Assembly: GCA_002473085.1 (NCBI GenBank)
Contig: DKTP01000154.1
Location: forward strand, 1-40,614
DNA: 40,614 nucleotides
Direction of reading: 5' to 3'
Source: Anaerolineales bacterium UBA7227
Lineage (GTDB): Bacteria; Chloroflexota; Anaerolineae; Anaerolineales; Villigracilaceae
In this document: positions 15,733 through 25,418 of the stretch, in pieces
Position numbering within the stretch: the stretch's first letter is position 1
Layout: each line of letters begins with the position of its first letter
Program-made: the position numbers and the translations under genes
The notes under the pieces: generated by a model
The model's input: the letters and a program-made list of their open reading frames with translations, nothing else
What the model was told of the DNA's origin: nothing
Databases searched by the model: none

Positions 15733-15837
15733 TCGGTCTCCTGTTAGACAAATTGAAAAATTTGTCCTGTTCGATGTTTGCCGTTCTGGCGCACGGATGG
15801 CGCGGATTTTGCGGACCCGCACGGGAGAATTTTTACA

Positions 15838-15880
15838 ATCCGTGGAAGTCCGTCGTTTTCCGTGAAATCCGCGTACAGAT
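15838..15880. repeat. Degenerate TCCGTGAAATCCGCG repeat
   Basis: Several imperfect copies of a TCCGTGGAAATCCG-like unit. The stretch CCGTGAAATCCGC at 15860-15872 is identical to 12020-12032. A weaker relative lies at 15793-15820. It is an intergenic repeat family of this genome. Confidence 0.5.
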
Positions 15881-15904
15881 GAATTCGATTACGGCGATTT
15901 TGTA

Positions 15905-15932
15905 AACTTCCGAAGCCGGATGACTTCGGAAG
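15905..15932 (-). terminator. Hairpin after the M14 carboxypeptidase gene
   Basis: Nine-base stem CTTCCGAAG (15907-15915)/CTTCGGAAG (15924-15932), followed on the minus strand by TTTACAAAAT. The T-run is broken, so it is a weak terminator at best. It lies in the 260-nt gap before the amidohydrolase gene. Confidence 0.5.
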
Positions 15933-15992
15933 CGTGATGACTGGGGTAAAGTTGCCTTATACTACCACAAACCGTCCAGCTGGAATTCGGGT

Positions 15993-16970
15993 TTAACGCG
16001 TCCAATTCAGGAACATCAGCAGGGCTTGCAGGTTGCTCTCGAAATCGGTGTCGCGGTGGTTGTTGAGTTCCATGTCCACCGCCGCCGCGCCCATCGAGAC
16101 GGCGTAATCGGCCAGCGTCCCCTGGTAGATGCAGCCGGTGTCGAGCGGCGGGAAGGGATAGCCGGTGATCTTGGCGAGGGCCTTCGCCAGGCGGATGGAG
16201 TCCGCGTCCCAGGGATCGCCGCCGGGGAAGACGCCCAGCGCGGCGCTGTGGTAACTGATGAGCGCGTCCACGCGATGCTGCTCGATGAAGCGGATGAGGG
16301 CGCGCGTCTCGGGTTCGGAAGCGGGGAAGTCGCCGCCGGTCAGCGGCGGGTCTTTCCAGCAGCCGTCGCGGTCCCAATCCTCCTGCCAGTTGACGGGGAA
16401 ATTGCGGTTCAGGTCCACGCCGCGTTCGTTGGCGCGGCCGAATTTGTCGTGACCGCGCGCGTCGCCGTCGGGGTTGAGGCTGCGGAGGATGTAGAGCGTC
16501 ACGTTTTCGGGGATGTCCTGCGGGTTGGCGTCGAAGTGCGTGATCAACTCGTCGGCGAGGGCGATGGTGTTCCATTCGTAGCCGCCGTGGATCCCCGCCA
16601 CGATCATGCGTTGAGTCTCTCCCTCGCCGAAGGTATAGACTTCGATGGGGCGCCCGCGCGCGGAAAGCCCGATGACGGCGGCGCGTCGGCCGGAAGTCAG
16701 GAAGAGGGGTGTGGGCGTGACGGGAGGAATCAGCGTGGCGGGCGGGTCGGGAGGAGTGAGCGAATTTAGTGTAGCGATCGCATGAGGTGAAAATGTGGGC
16801 GGTATGACGTAGATCTGGTGCGCGTGTATGACTGGCTCTGTGGGCGGAGAAGCGAACGCGGCACGCGTGGGCTGCCGTCCGGCGTAAAAGACGACGACTC
16901 CCAGCACGGCAAGCAGGGCAAGGATGTTGATCCCCCACAGGAGCGCGACCAGGCGGGCGGCACGCGACAT
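15993..16970 (-). CDS. Membrane-anchored M14 zinc carboxypeptidase
   Basis: 325-residue metallopeptidase outside the membrane. Residues 8-30 form an N-terminal membrane anchor or uncleaved signal (LVALLWGINILALLAVLGVVVFYAG), followed by a Pro/Thr-rich linker. The M14 domain (about 90-325) has the zinc motif HGGYE (H near residue 126), GVDLNRNFP for substrate carboxylate binding, the third ligand in SYHSAALGVF, and the catalytic glutamate in DMELNNH. It would trim C-terminal residues from peptides or peptidoglycan stems. The ATG shares one base with the CinA stop (TGATG), so it is translationally coupled. The preceding genes include a LIV-type binding lipoprotein, which suggests uptake of released residues. 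Confidence 0.88.
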   Translation of the reverse strand: MSRAARLVALLWGINILALLAVLGVVVFYAGRQPTRAAFASPPTEPVIHAHQIYVIPPTFSPHAIATLNSLTPPDPPATLIPPVTPTPLFLTSGRRAAVIGLSARGRPIEVYTFGEGETQRMIVAGIHGGYEWNTIALADELITHFDANPQDIPENVTLYILRSLNPDGDARGHDKFGRANERGVDLNRNFPVNWQEDWDRDGCWKDPPLTGGDFPASEPETRALIRFIEQHRVDALISYHSAALGVFPGGDPWDADSIRLAKALAKITGYPFPPLDTGCIYQGTLADYAVSMGAAAVDMELNNHRDTDFESNLQALLMFLNWTR

Positions 16971-18160
16971 CAATCCCTGCCTTGCGCGGTCGTTCTCAGC
17001 CAGTTCAACGCCGTGTTGCCCGCCCAGCGCGGCGACATGTTTGGCGGGCCGCCGTAGGTGAGTCGGCGGGACTTTTCGCCCTCGGGCGTGACGATGCAGA
17101 GCTCGACGGTCTGTTCGGATTCGGAGCGGAACAACGCCGCGCCCAGCGCGGTCTTCGCTCCGCTTCTCGCGCGGACCTCGCGGACGCGCGCGGCCAATTC
17201 TCCGGGCTGGAGGCCGGCCGATTCGACCGCTGTCAGGTTGGGATGTGGATCCGCCGCGAGCGTCCGCGCCAGCCGTCCGTCGAGGCCCGATTCGAGAACG
17301 ACAACATTCCAGCCGCGCCGCGCGGCCGCGTCCAGCGCGACTTTTTCCAACGTGTCGTCATCCGCGCCGAAGACGACGTTCCCCAGCCGCGCGCGGACCG
17401 TCGCCTCCACCTCCGCGATGAGACGGTCTGCCTCGGCCTCGCTTTGGGCTTTGGCCGCGATGCGGATATCCACCACGCCGGAGTGCGCGGCGAGTCCCAC
17501 CGTGGGGTTGGAAAGCGTTTCGAGCTCGCCGATTTGTTCGTCAACCGCGCCTTCGCCCAGCCCCGAAGTGTGGAGCAGGCGGACTTTGATGATCGCGCTC
17601 AGGTCGAAGTTTTTTTGCAGGTAGGGGATGACGGCGTGATGAAAGAGGTATTCCATTTCCTGCGGCACGCCGGGCAGGGAGATGACGGCCTTTTTCGCTG
17701 CGCCCATATTTGGATGAGCGGCCGGGGGCGAGGGCATTTCCACGATGAAGGCGGGCGCGGTGCCGACGGGATTTTGGACGGCGATGGCGCCTTTGGGGAC
17801 GAACGCCTGCCGCTTCTGGTTTTCCCCGGGGGCCCGGCCGTAGCGCGCGATGACGGCCGTTACCTGCTCCCAAAGTTCCGCGCGAAATTCGGTCTCCACG
17901 CCCGCGGCGCGGGCCACGGCCTCGCGGGTCGGATCGTCCACGGTGGGGCCCAGCCCGCCGGTGGTGACGACGATGTCGGCGCGCTGCATGGATTGTCGGA
18001 TCGCCTCGGCGATGCGCGTCACGTTGTCGCCGATGGTGATGGTGCGGAACAAGTCCACGCCGAGGCCGCGCAGGGCGCGCGCCAGGAAGCGCGTGTTGGT
18101 GTCCACAATTTCGCCGAGCAGGATCTCGGTCCCGATGGTGATGATTTCGGCGGATGGCAT
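16970..18160 (-). CDS. cinA: CinA-like protein with degenerate C-terminal domain
   Basis: 396-residue protein. Residues 1-170 are the MoCF/COG1058 domain (IITIGTEILLGEIVDTNTRFLA, VVTTGGLGPTVDDPTREAVA, LPGVPQEM), linked in CinA proteins to ADP-ribose pyrophosphatase activity. The usual C-terminal NMN deamidase domain begins with A-E-S-C-T-G-G. Here the aligned stretch reads LESGLDGRLA and the rest has drifted, so deamidase activity is doubtful. The ATG at 18160 is 2 nt after the stop of the binding-protein gene. The upstream open frame lies inside that gene and is rejected. Confidence 0.85.
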   Translation of the reverse strand: MPSAEIITIGTEILLGEIVDTNTRFLARALRGLGVDLFRTITIGDNVTRIAEAIRQSMQRADIVVTTGGLGPTVDDPTREAVARAAGVETEFRAELWEQVTAVIARYGRAPGENQKRQAFVPKGAIAVQNPVGTAPAFIVEMPSPPAAHPNMGAAKKAVISLPGVPQEMEYLFHHAVIPYLQKNFDLSAIIKVRLLHTSGLGEGAVDEQIGELETLSNPTVGLAAHSGVVDIRIAAKAQSEAEADRLIAEVEATVRARLGNVVFGADDDTLEKVALDAAARRGWNVVVLESGLDGRLARTLAADPHPNLTAVESAGLQPGELAARVREVRARSGAKTALGAALFRSESEQTVELCIVTPEGEKSRRLTYGGPPNMSPRWAGNTALNWLRTTAQGRD

Positions 18161-18162
18161 GG

Positions 18163-19332
18163 CTAGGGGTAAACGGCCTGGAAGTCCTGGTTGCGTACCT
18201 GGTAAATGGTCACGTTGGGTTTGGCGCAATCGCCGAGCGGGGAACAGGTCAACGTGCCGCTTAGTCCCTGAAAGTTGCGGGTGGCGTAGAGCGCGGCGCG
18301 CAGGTTTTGGCGCTGGATATAGATGTCCCTGCCGGTGGTTTTCACGATCTTTTCGATGGCGGAGAACAGCATCATGGCCGCGTCGTAGGCCTGCGTGGAA
18401 TAGGAGGCGATGGGTTTTTCGCCGTAGCGCGTCTCGTATTTTTGGATGAACGAAGGATCAATCTCGGCGACGGACGGCCCAGAGATATACATTCCCTCTG
18501 AGAATTGTCCGGCCTGCTCGAGAAAACCTTTTGTCAGCAGGCCCTCGGAGCCGACCAGCACGGCCCCGCCCAATCCCTTCTCCACGGCTTGACGCGTCAC
18601 GGCCACGCCGTCCGTTGTGTAAAGCGGATAATACAGGATGTCCGGGTTGAAGAAGCGGATGTGGTCCAGGGCGCCCGATGGGTTGACGCCGCTCTCGAGC
18701 CGATAGCCCGCGACGCATTTTCCGCCCAACGCGGTGAAGACGGCGCAGGCTTCCTCGGTCAACCCGCTGGAATAGGGCTGCCCGTCGTTGATGGTCGCCA
18801 TTCGCCGCACGCCGAGGGCGCGGTAGGCGAACTCGGCCACCATGCCGGCCTGGCTCTTGTCGTTCTGGATCGTCCGCAGGAAGCCCGCCTGGTGAGTCCC
18901 TTCGGCGGTCAGGGACGCGGCGGTGCTGGAGGGCGAGATCAACACCATCCCCGCCTCGGTCAGGACTTTGGCGGCGGTCTCCGACGCGCCCGAGCAGGTG
19001 GCTCCGATCACTCCCACTACGCGGGGATTCTGCGCCAGTTCCCGCGCGGCCGCTTCCCCGCCTTCGGGCGAGCACTGGTCGTCCGCCTGGACGAGTTCGA
19101 TGGGATGGTTGAGCAGTTTCCCGCCGCGGTCCGCGATCGCCAGTTCCACGCCGCGCAGGGCGTCGATGCCGTAGGACGCGTCGGGGCCGCTCAACGTCAA
19201 TTCCACGGCGACGACGATCGGTTCGCCGGAACCGACCGTTACGCAGGCCAGCGGATCGTTACACTCGAATTTGGGCAGGCAGGCCGTCAAAAGGAGGCTG
19301 ATTAAAAGCGCAAGCAGGGGGGGGCGTTTCAT
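18163..19332 (-). CDS. Branched-chain amino acid type ABC substrate-binding lipoprotein (orphan)
   Basis: 389-residue periplasmic-binding-protein of the LivJ/LivK type. It has a lipoprotein signal LLALLISLLLTAC with lipobox LTAC at about residue 18. It then has two lobes: VAVELTLSGPDASYGIDALRGVELAI, GVIGATCSGASETAA, ATINDGQPYSSGL, and a C-terminal GLSGTLTCSPLGDC with a cysteine pair also seen in the cluster-1 binding protein. GGAGA precedes the ATG at 19332. It has no permease genes of its own: the next genes are cinA and a carboxypeptidase. It may feed the LIV permease just upstream. Its 5' region does not carry the conserved leader of the other two. Confidence 0.9.
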   Translation of the reverse strand: MKRPPLLALLISLLLTACLPKFECNDPLACVTVGSGEPIVVAVELTLSGPDASYGIDALRGVELAIADRGGKLLNHPIELVQADDQCSPEGGEAAARELAQNPRVVGVIGATCSGASETAAKVLTEAGMVLISPSSTAASLTAEGTHQAGFLRTIQNDKSQAGMVAEFAYRALGVRRMATINDGQPYSSGLTEEACAVFTALGGKCVAGYRLESGVNPSGALDHIRFFNPDILYYPLYTTDGVAVTRQAVEKGLGGAVLVGSEGLLTKGFLEQAGQFSEGMYISGPSVAEIDPSFIQKYETRYGEKPIASYSTQAYDAAMMLFSAIEKIVKTTGRDIYIQRQNLRAALYATRNFQGLSGTLTCSPLGDCAKPNVTIYQVRNQDFQAVYP

Positions 19333-19447
19333 TCCGTTTCTCCGTTTCTCGTCAGACGACATTGTACTCTTGAATCGGCCCGCCTTCTCTAAATCTTACA
19401 GGATCGAGAGCGGAAAGTTCCAGCGTTTTGCGCCGGCGACTCCATAC

Positions 19448-19484
19448 AAAAAACGCAGAGACGGAAGGTCCGGCCTCTGCGTTT
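19448..19484 (-). terminator. Terminator of LIV cluster 1
   Basis: Ten-base stem AAACGCAGAG (19451-19460)/CTCTGCGTTT (19475-19484) with a 14-nt loop, followed on the minus strand by a run of T. It lies 20 nt after the livF stop. Confidence 0.9.
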
Positions 19485-19503
19485 GGCGCGCGGCTTTTCC
19501 AGC

Positions 19504-20217
19504 CTATTTCATGCCGAGGTATGCTTTTCGCACGGTCGGGTCATTTTTGAGATTCGCGGCGGTGTCGCTGAGGACGATCTTTCCGGTCTGGATCACGTAG
19601 CCGCGGTTGGCGATGGACAGCGCCATCAGCGCGTTCTGTTCCACGAGCAGGATGGTGGTGCCTTCCTTGTTGATGGTCTGGATGATCTCGAAGATGAGTT
19701 CCACCAGAATGGGGGAGAGTCCCATGGAAGGTTCATCGAGCAGAAGGATGCGCGGCCGGGCCATCAGCGCGCGGCCGGTGGCGAGCATTTGCTGTTCGCC
19801 GCCCGAGAGCGTGCCGGCAATCTGGCGCTGGCGCGCCTTCAGGCGTGGGAAGATGGCGTATACGCGTTCCAAGTCCTGCTGGATGTCGGCGCGGTCTTTG
19901 CGCGTGTAGGCGCCCAGGTCGAGATTCTCTTCCACGGTCAGGCGGGCAAAGATGCCTCGTCCCTCTGGGACCATCGCGATCCCATTAGACACCAGCTCGT
20001 AGGCTTTGTAGGTGTTGAGGTTCCGCCCGTTTAGACGGATGCTGCCGCTGCGGGGCTTCTGGATCCCGCAGATCGAACGCAGGGTGGTGGTCTTCCCGGC
20101 GCCGTTGGAGCCGATCAAGGTGACGATCTCGCCTTGTTCCACCGTCAACGAGACGCCTTTCAGCGCGTGGATATTGCCGTAATAGGTGTGGATGTCGTCT
20201 ACTTCAAGCATTGGCAT
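19504..20217 (-). CDS. livF: Branched-chain amino acid ABC transporter ATP-binding protein LivF (cluster 1)
   Basis: 237-residue ATPase. It has Walker A GSNGAGKTTT (about 36-45), signature LSGGEQQ, Walker B RILLLDEPS and the LivF-typical GLSPILVELIFEII and LVEQN. It powers import together with LivG. Its ATG (20217) overlaps the livG 3' end by 14 nt; a second ATG at 20211 is possible. Last gene of the cluster, followed by a strong terminator. The paralogue is at 25477-26190. Confidence 0.93.
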   Translation of the reverse strand: MPMLEVDDIHTYYGNIHALKGVSLTVEQGEIVTLIGSNGAGKTTTLRSICGIQKPRSGSIRLNGRNLNTYKAYELVSNGIAMVPEGRGIFARLTVEENLDLGAYTRKDRADIQQDLERVYAIFPRLKARQRQIAGTLSGGEQQMLATGRALMARPRILLLDEPSMGLSPILVELIFEIIQTINKEGTTILLVEQNALMALSIANRGYVIQTGKIVLSDTAANLKNDPTVRKAYLGMK

Positions 20218-21027
20218 GGGGCGCCTCATTACCTTTGTCTGCTTCGCTGGTTTGCAAACCGGAAGCGGCTCCGCTTCCGAGATACGCCTCGATGACGTGC
20301 GGGTTGCGCTGGATTTCGTCGGGCGTGCCCTCGGCGATCTTGGCTCCATAGTCCAGCACCGCGATCTGCTCGCTGATGCCCATCACCACGCTCATATCGT
20401 GTTCGATGAGCAGGATGGTGATGTGCTGCTCGTCGCGCAGGCGCTGGATGAAGCGCATCATCTCCGCCGACTCCTGCGGGTTCATCCCTGCGGTGGGTTC
20501 GTCCAACAGGAGCAGGCGGGGCTGACTGGCGAGGGCCCGCGCGATCTCCAGTCTGCGTTGCGCGCCGTAAGGCAGGTTGCGCGCCAGATGATCGCCCAGA
20601 TTGCTGAGGCCGACGAAGTTCAGCAGATAGCGCGCCTTTTCGAGCGCGTCCTTTTCCTCCTTGACGACGCGCGGGGTGCGGAGGATCGCCTCCAGCCACG
20701 AACCGCGCAAGCGGGAGTGTTCGCCGACCAGGATGTTCTCAATGGCGGTCATGTTTCCGAACAGGCGGATGTTTTGGTATGTGCGCGAAATGCCGCGCCG
20801 CGTGACCTGGTCGGGCGGCAGGCCGACGATGGACTCGCCGAAGAAGATCACGTCGCCCGCGTCGGGCTCATAGAAGCCGGTGATGCAGTTGTAGAAAGTG
20901 GTCTTTCCCGCGCCGTTGGGTCCGATCACGCTGAAGATCGCTTTTTCTTCGATGGATAGATCTACGGCGTTGACCGCGGTCAGGCCTCCGAACACCTTAG
21001 TGAGGGCGCGCGTTTCCAGGGCGATGG

Positions 21028-21031
<4 letters not shown>
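20204..21031 (-). CDS. livG: Branched-chain amino acid ABC transporter ATP-binding protein LivG (cluster 1)
   Basis: 275-residue ATPase. It has Walker A GPNGAGKTTF (about 37-46), Q-loop TYQNIRLFGNMT, signature LPYGAQRRLEIARAL (with LPYG in place of LSYG), Walker B LLLLDEPTAGMNP and IEHDMSVVMG. The C-terminal AEGTPDEI is typical of LivG. About 20 extra residues at the C-terminus (from GSGAASG on) are low complexity. ATGA overlap with livM couples translation. Confidence 0.93.
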
Positions 21032-22602
<1,571 letters not shown>

Positions 22603-22603
22603 G

Positions 22604-23704
22604 CTACACCTTTTCCTCGGTAAGCACTTCGCCCATGATGCCGGTGGGGCGGAAGATAAGCACCAGCACCAGGATGCCAAAGGCGATCACGTCCTTGAGT
22701 TGGAAATTGATTCCAAGCATGGCCGGGCCGACCGATTCCACGATGCCTAGGAACATGCCGCCGAGCATGGCCCCGGGGATGTTGCCGATGCCGCCCAGCA
22801 CTGCCGCCGTGAACGCTTTGATGCCGGGGATGAAGCCGACAAAATAATAGACCAGGCCAAGGTGGATGCCCCACATGACCCCGGCCGCGCCGGCCAGCGC
22901 GCCGCCGATGATGAACGTATTGCTGATGACCCCGTCCACGTTGATGCCCATCAATGTAGCCACTTGCTTATTTTCGGAAACCGCCCGCATGGCGCGTCCC
23001 AGGCGGGTGCGCATGACCAGCGCATAAAGCAGGATCATAATGACCGTTGAAACAATGACGGTCAGGACGCCCGTGTATGTGAGAATCACCGTGGATTCTC
23101 CGATGGGGATGCCCCAGCCTTCCCCGCGCGTGAGTACGGCCGGGTTGAAATAATCGCGTCGCTGCGTGCCGAACATCAATTGACCGGCGTTCTCGAGGAA
23201 GATGGACGCGCCGATGGCGGAGATCAGCGGGACGAGGCGCGGCGCGCCGCGCAGCGGGCGATAGGCGATCTTTTCGAGGAAATAGCCGCCGAGCGCGGCC
23301 ACAAACATCCCGACGAGAAAAGCCGCGATCACAGACAGAGTCGGATGCGCGTTCAGGAAAGTCAAATTCGGATCGGCGGACGTGGGAGCGGGGACGTTCT
23401 TTAGAGCCTCGAACACGAAATAGCCGCCGAACGCGCCGATCATCATGATGTCGCCGTGGGCAAAGTTGATCATGCGCAGGATGCCATAGACCAGCGTGTA
23501 ACCGACTGCGATCAGCGCGTACACGCTCCCCAGGACGAGGCCGGCAATGGCAAACCGAGCCCAGGTGTCGGGGCCGTAGGTTGGGTTTAGGATGGTGATG
23601 ACAAGCAGGCGCCAGATGAGATAGGCGGAAAATACAACCCCAATGATGCCCTGTATGATCTTGTAAGTGGTGACTCGCCGCGCAGTCGGTCGGACGTTTG
23701 GCAT
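22604..23704 (-). CDS. livH: Branched-chain amino acid ABC permease LivH (cluster 1)
   Basis: 366-residue inner-membrane permease with about eight helices. Signatures are GLVLGSVYALIAVGYTLVYGILRMINFAHGD, YRPLRGAPRLVPLISAIGASI, RTRLGRAMRAVSENKQVATLMGINVD and FTAAVLGGIGNIPGAMLGG, ending with RPTGIMGE. GAGGAGA lies before the ATG. It follows the binding-protein gene after a 102-nt gap that contains a strong hairpin. Confidence 0.94.
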   Translation of the reverse strand: MPNVRPTARRVTTYKIIQGIIGVVFSAYLIWRLLVITILNPTYGPDTWARFAIAGLVLGSVYALIAVGYTLVYGILRMINFAHGDIMMIGAFGGYFVFEALKNVPAPTSADPNLTFLNAHPTLSVIAAFLVGMFVAALGGYFLEKIAYRPLRGAPRLVPLISAIGASIFLENAGQLMFGTQRRDYFNPAVLTRGEGWGIPIGESTVILTYTGVLTVIVSTVIMILLYALVMRTRLGRAMRAVSENKQVATLMGINVDGVISNTFIIGGALAGAAGVMWGIHLGLVYYFVGFIPGIKAFTAAVLGGIGNIPGAMLGGMFLGIVESVGPAMLGINFQLKDVIAFGILVLVLIFRPTGIMGEVLTEEKV

Positions 23705-23741
23705 CGTCTTTCTCCTCGTGGAGTGGTGATGATCGGAAATG

Positions 23742-23774
23742 AATAGCGGGGCAAGCAGGGCCTGCCCCGCTATT
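23742..23774 (-). terminator. Intercistronic hairpin between cluster-1 binding protein and livH
   Basis: Perfect 12-bp stem AATAGCGGGGCA (23742-23753)/TGCCCCGCTATT (23763-23774), loop 9 nt. On the minus strand it is followed by CATTTCC rather than a T-run. It would act as an mRNA stabiliser or partial attenuator giving more binding protein than permease, as is known in many ABC operons. Cluster 2 has an equivalent hairpin at the same place. Confidence 0.7.
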
Positions 23775-23806
23775 TATATCACGGGCGATGGATTTTAGCG
23801 CGCGGA

Positions 23807-25093
23807 CTATTTGGGCGCTTCAACCCACTGACCGTCCTTGATGATGTTGAAGACCGGACCAGAGGCCGAGCATTCGCCGGTGGAGTCGCAGGTCACGACG
23901 CCGGAGAGTCCCTGGTAGTCGGTTGTGTGGCGGACGGCTTCAACCAGCGCGCCGCGCGGGACGTACAGCTTGCCGTCGCCGCCGAGGACCGCGACGCTCT
24001 CGATGGCCTTGATCAACACGGCCGCCGAGTCGTAGGAACACCAGGAATAGGGCGAGAGCTTGCCGGCAGCCTGGCCGTAGGTGGCTTCGTAAGCGGCGTC
24101 GAACTTGGCCTTGGCGTCCGAAGCCGGCGGGATGAGCGTGGTGGCGTAAGCGCCTTCGCCGTTCGCGCCGGTGCGGTCGAGGAAGTCCTGGCCAAAGGTG
24201 CCGTCGTCGCCGAAGAAGATGACGTCTCCGAGACCGGCCTGTTTCATCCCGTTAACGATGACGACGCCCTCGGCCACGTAACCGCCGAAGTAAAGGAGTT
24301 CCGGCTTCTTGGACGCAACGTCCGCCAACACGGCGCTGTAATCGGACTCGCCGGGGGTGACAGCCTGGAAGGTAACCACTTCGCCGCCCAGGGCGGTGAA
24401 CTGCGCTTGAACGACTTCCGCGAGTCCCTGGCCGTAGGCCTGGCCGTCGTGGACGATGGCGATCTTGCGGAAGTTGAGTTTGTTATAGATGTACTCGGCC
24501 GCGAATTTGCCCTGCGCCGCGTCGGTGAAGACCAGGCGGTTGAAGACCGCCGAGCCGCTCTTGGTCAGGTCGGGGTTGGTGGCCGACATGGACATCATCG
24601 GGATTCCCGCGGCTTCGTAAACGGGAATGGCCGCCCCGGTCGCGCCGGAGAAGCTGTGACCGGCAATGGCGACAACCTGCGGGTCGGCAACGAACTTGTT
24701 GGCTACCGCCGCGCCGCCTTCAGGCGTGCCGCCGTCATCTTCGGCGACCAGTTCGAACGAGAAGCCCTCGAACTGTCCCGCGTCAGCGACGGCAAGTTTG
24801 GCGGCCTGGGAAGCGTCCACGCCATAGGCGGCGTTGTCGCCGGTCATGGGGCCGCCCAATCCGATCTTGATCGTTTGGCCGGATTCGAATACGGCGCAGC
24901 CGAACTTGTCCGTAGCGCAGACTTCCGGCGCGTCCGCTTTGGGCTCGTCAGTGGCCGGGGCCTGGGTAGCCGGGGCATCCGTGGCCGGAGCCTGGGTGGG
25001 AGCCGCGGTCGGGGTCGGTTTTGCACCGCAGGCCGCGAGCATGACGCTGGCGAGAACCAGCACAGACAGAACAACGAACAGACGTTTAGACAT
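23807..25093 (-). CDS. Branched-chain amino acid type ABC substrate-binding lipoprotein (cluster 1)
   Basis: 428-residue LivJ/LivK-type lipoprotein. The signal KRLFVVLSVLVLASVMLAAC ends in lipobox LAAC. A linker of about 35 residues repeats PAT/APAT units, followed by the binding fold: IKIGLGGPMTGDNAAYGVDASQAAKLAV, VAIAGHSFSGATGAAIPVYE, AIVHDGQAYGQGLAEVV and the end GLSGVVTCDSTGEC. The cysteine pair there and CATDKFGC near the N-terminus may form disulfides. The ligand is likely a branched-chain or other small amino acid, or a urea-like compound; the sequence does not decide. Its mRNA has the conserved structured leader. First gene of LIV cluster 1. Confidence 0.92.
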   Translation of the reverse strand: MSKRLFVVLSVLVLASVMLAACGAKPTPTAAPTQAPATDAPATQAPATDEPKADAPEVCATDKFGCAVFESGQTIKIGLGGPMTGDNAAYGVDASQAAKLAVADAGQFEGFSFELVAEDDGGTPEGGAAVANKFVADPQVVAIAGHSFSGATGAAIPVYEAAGIPMMSMSATNPDLTKSGSAVFNRLVFTDAAQGKFAAEYIYNKLNFRKIAIVHDGQAYGQGLAEVVQAQFTALGGEVVTFQAVTPGESDYSAVLADVASKKPELLYFGGYVAEGVVIVNGMKQAGLGDVIFFGDDGTFGQDFLDRTGANGEGAYATTLIPPASDAKAKFDAAYEATYGQAAGKLSPYSWCSYDSAAVLIKAIESVAVLGGDGKLYVPRGALVEAVRHTTDYQGLSGVVTCDSTGECSASGPVFNIIKDGQWVEAPK

Positions 25094-25276
25094 TCTTTCT
25101 CCTCCGAGTGGAAAGGTGAAACTTGTAACCCGTTAACGGGTCGTTCGTTGCGGCTGACAAAGCGCGGATGTCGGCATCACCTCCTTTGGCGTAAGGTTTA
25201 AATAAAGCCGGAGAACTGTGCGCGATGCAAATTCTCTCGGCGATAAATCTTTTTTGCGGGGATGTCTGACAATATT
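25094..25276 (-). ncRNA. Conserved structured 5' leader RNA of LIV cluster 1
   Basis: A leader of about 183 nt shares long identical blocks with the leader at 30817-31003. Visible elements, in transcript order: TGTCAGACAT near the 5' end; helix AAGATTTA (25251-25244) with TAAACCTT (25200-25193, one mismatch); helix GCCG-A-GAGAA (25241-25232) with TTCTCCGGC (25215-25207). Next come AAAGGAGGTGAT (25187-25176), which matches the complement of the 16S rRNA 3' end, and TGTCAGCC. Last are the hairpin GACCCG-TTAA-CGGGTT (25142-25127), TCACCT (25119-25114) able to pair with AGGTGA (25182-25177), and the real GGAGGAG before the ATG. No known riboswitch class is recognised by eye. Confidence 0.65.
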
Positions 25277-25282
25277 CGTTCT

Positions 25283-25311
25283 ATCCTACAGTAAATCGGC
25301 GTATCGGTCAA
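25283..25311 (-). promoter_or_regulatory. Promoter of LIV cluster 1
   Basis: TTGACC (25311-25306), 17-bp spacer, TAGGAT (25288-25283) on the minus strand. The same layout with TACGAT, including an identical TTTACTG at the spacer end, precedes cluster 2. Confidence 0.75.
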
Positions 25312-25354
25312 GGGGATTTTTCATTAAATTTTCATTTTTCGCAGGCCGTCGGGG

Positions 25355-25392
25355 AAGTTTTTCGCGGACGCGCAAGCCGCGGCGCGGACCTT
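25355..25392 (-). pseudogene. Decayed 3' end of the cyclic-nucleotide-binding gene
   Basis: This 38-nt stretch aligns with 31083-31121, the last codons of the intact cyclic-nucleotide-binding gene, at about 31 positions with one 1-nt gap. It begins with 14 identical bases (AAGTTTTTCGCGGA on the plus strand). It stands at the same place relative to the promoter as the intact gene stands to the cluster-2 promoter. The frame is lost. It is read as the edge of the segment that was duplicated to make LIV cluster 1. The rest of 25312-25418 shows nothing further. Confidence 0.6.
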
Positions 25393-25418
25393 CTTTTTGC
25401 CGGGCAAGGGCGGCTTAC

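Noticed and set aside
15889..16938. 349-codon minus-strand open frame overlapping the M14 gene
   Set aside because: Arginine/histidine-rich out-of-frame translation; the M14 frame has all zinc and catalytic motifs.
23927..25201. 424-codon open frame on the plus strand opposite the cluster-1 binding protein
   Set aside because: Antisense shadow with no motif; the minus-strand lipoprotein is certain.
25094..25276. Known riboswitch (ppGpp/ykkC type, glutamine, SAM, c-di-AMP) in the LIV leader
   Set aside because: None of the consensus blocks I can recall for these classes is present. A covariance search would be needed to exclude a distant match.
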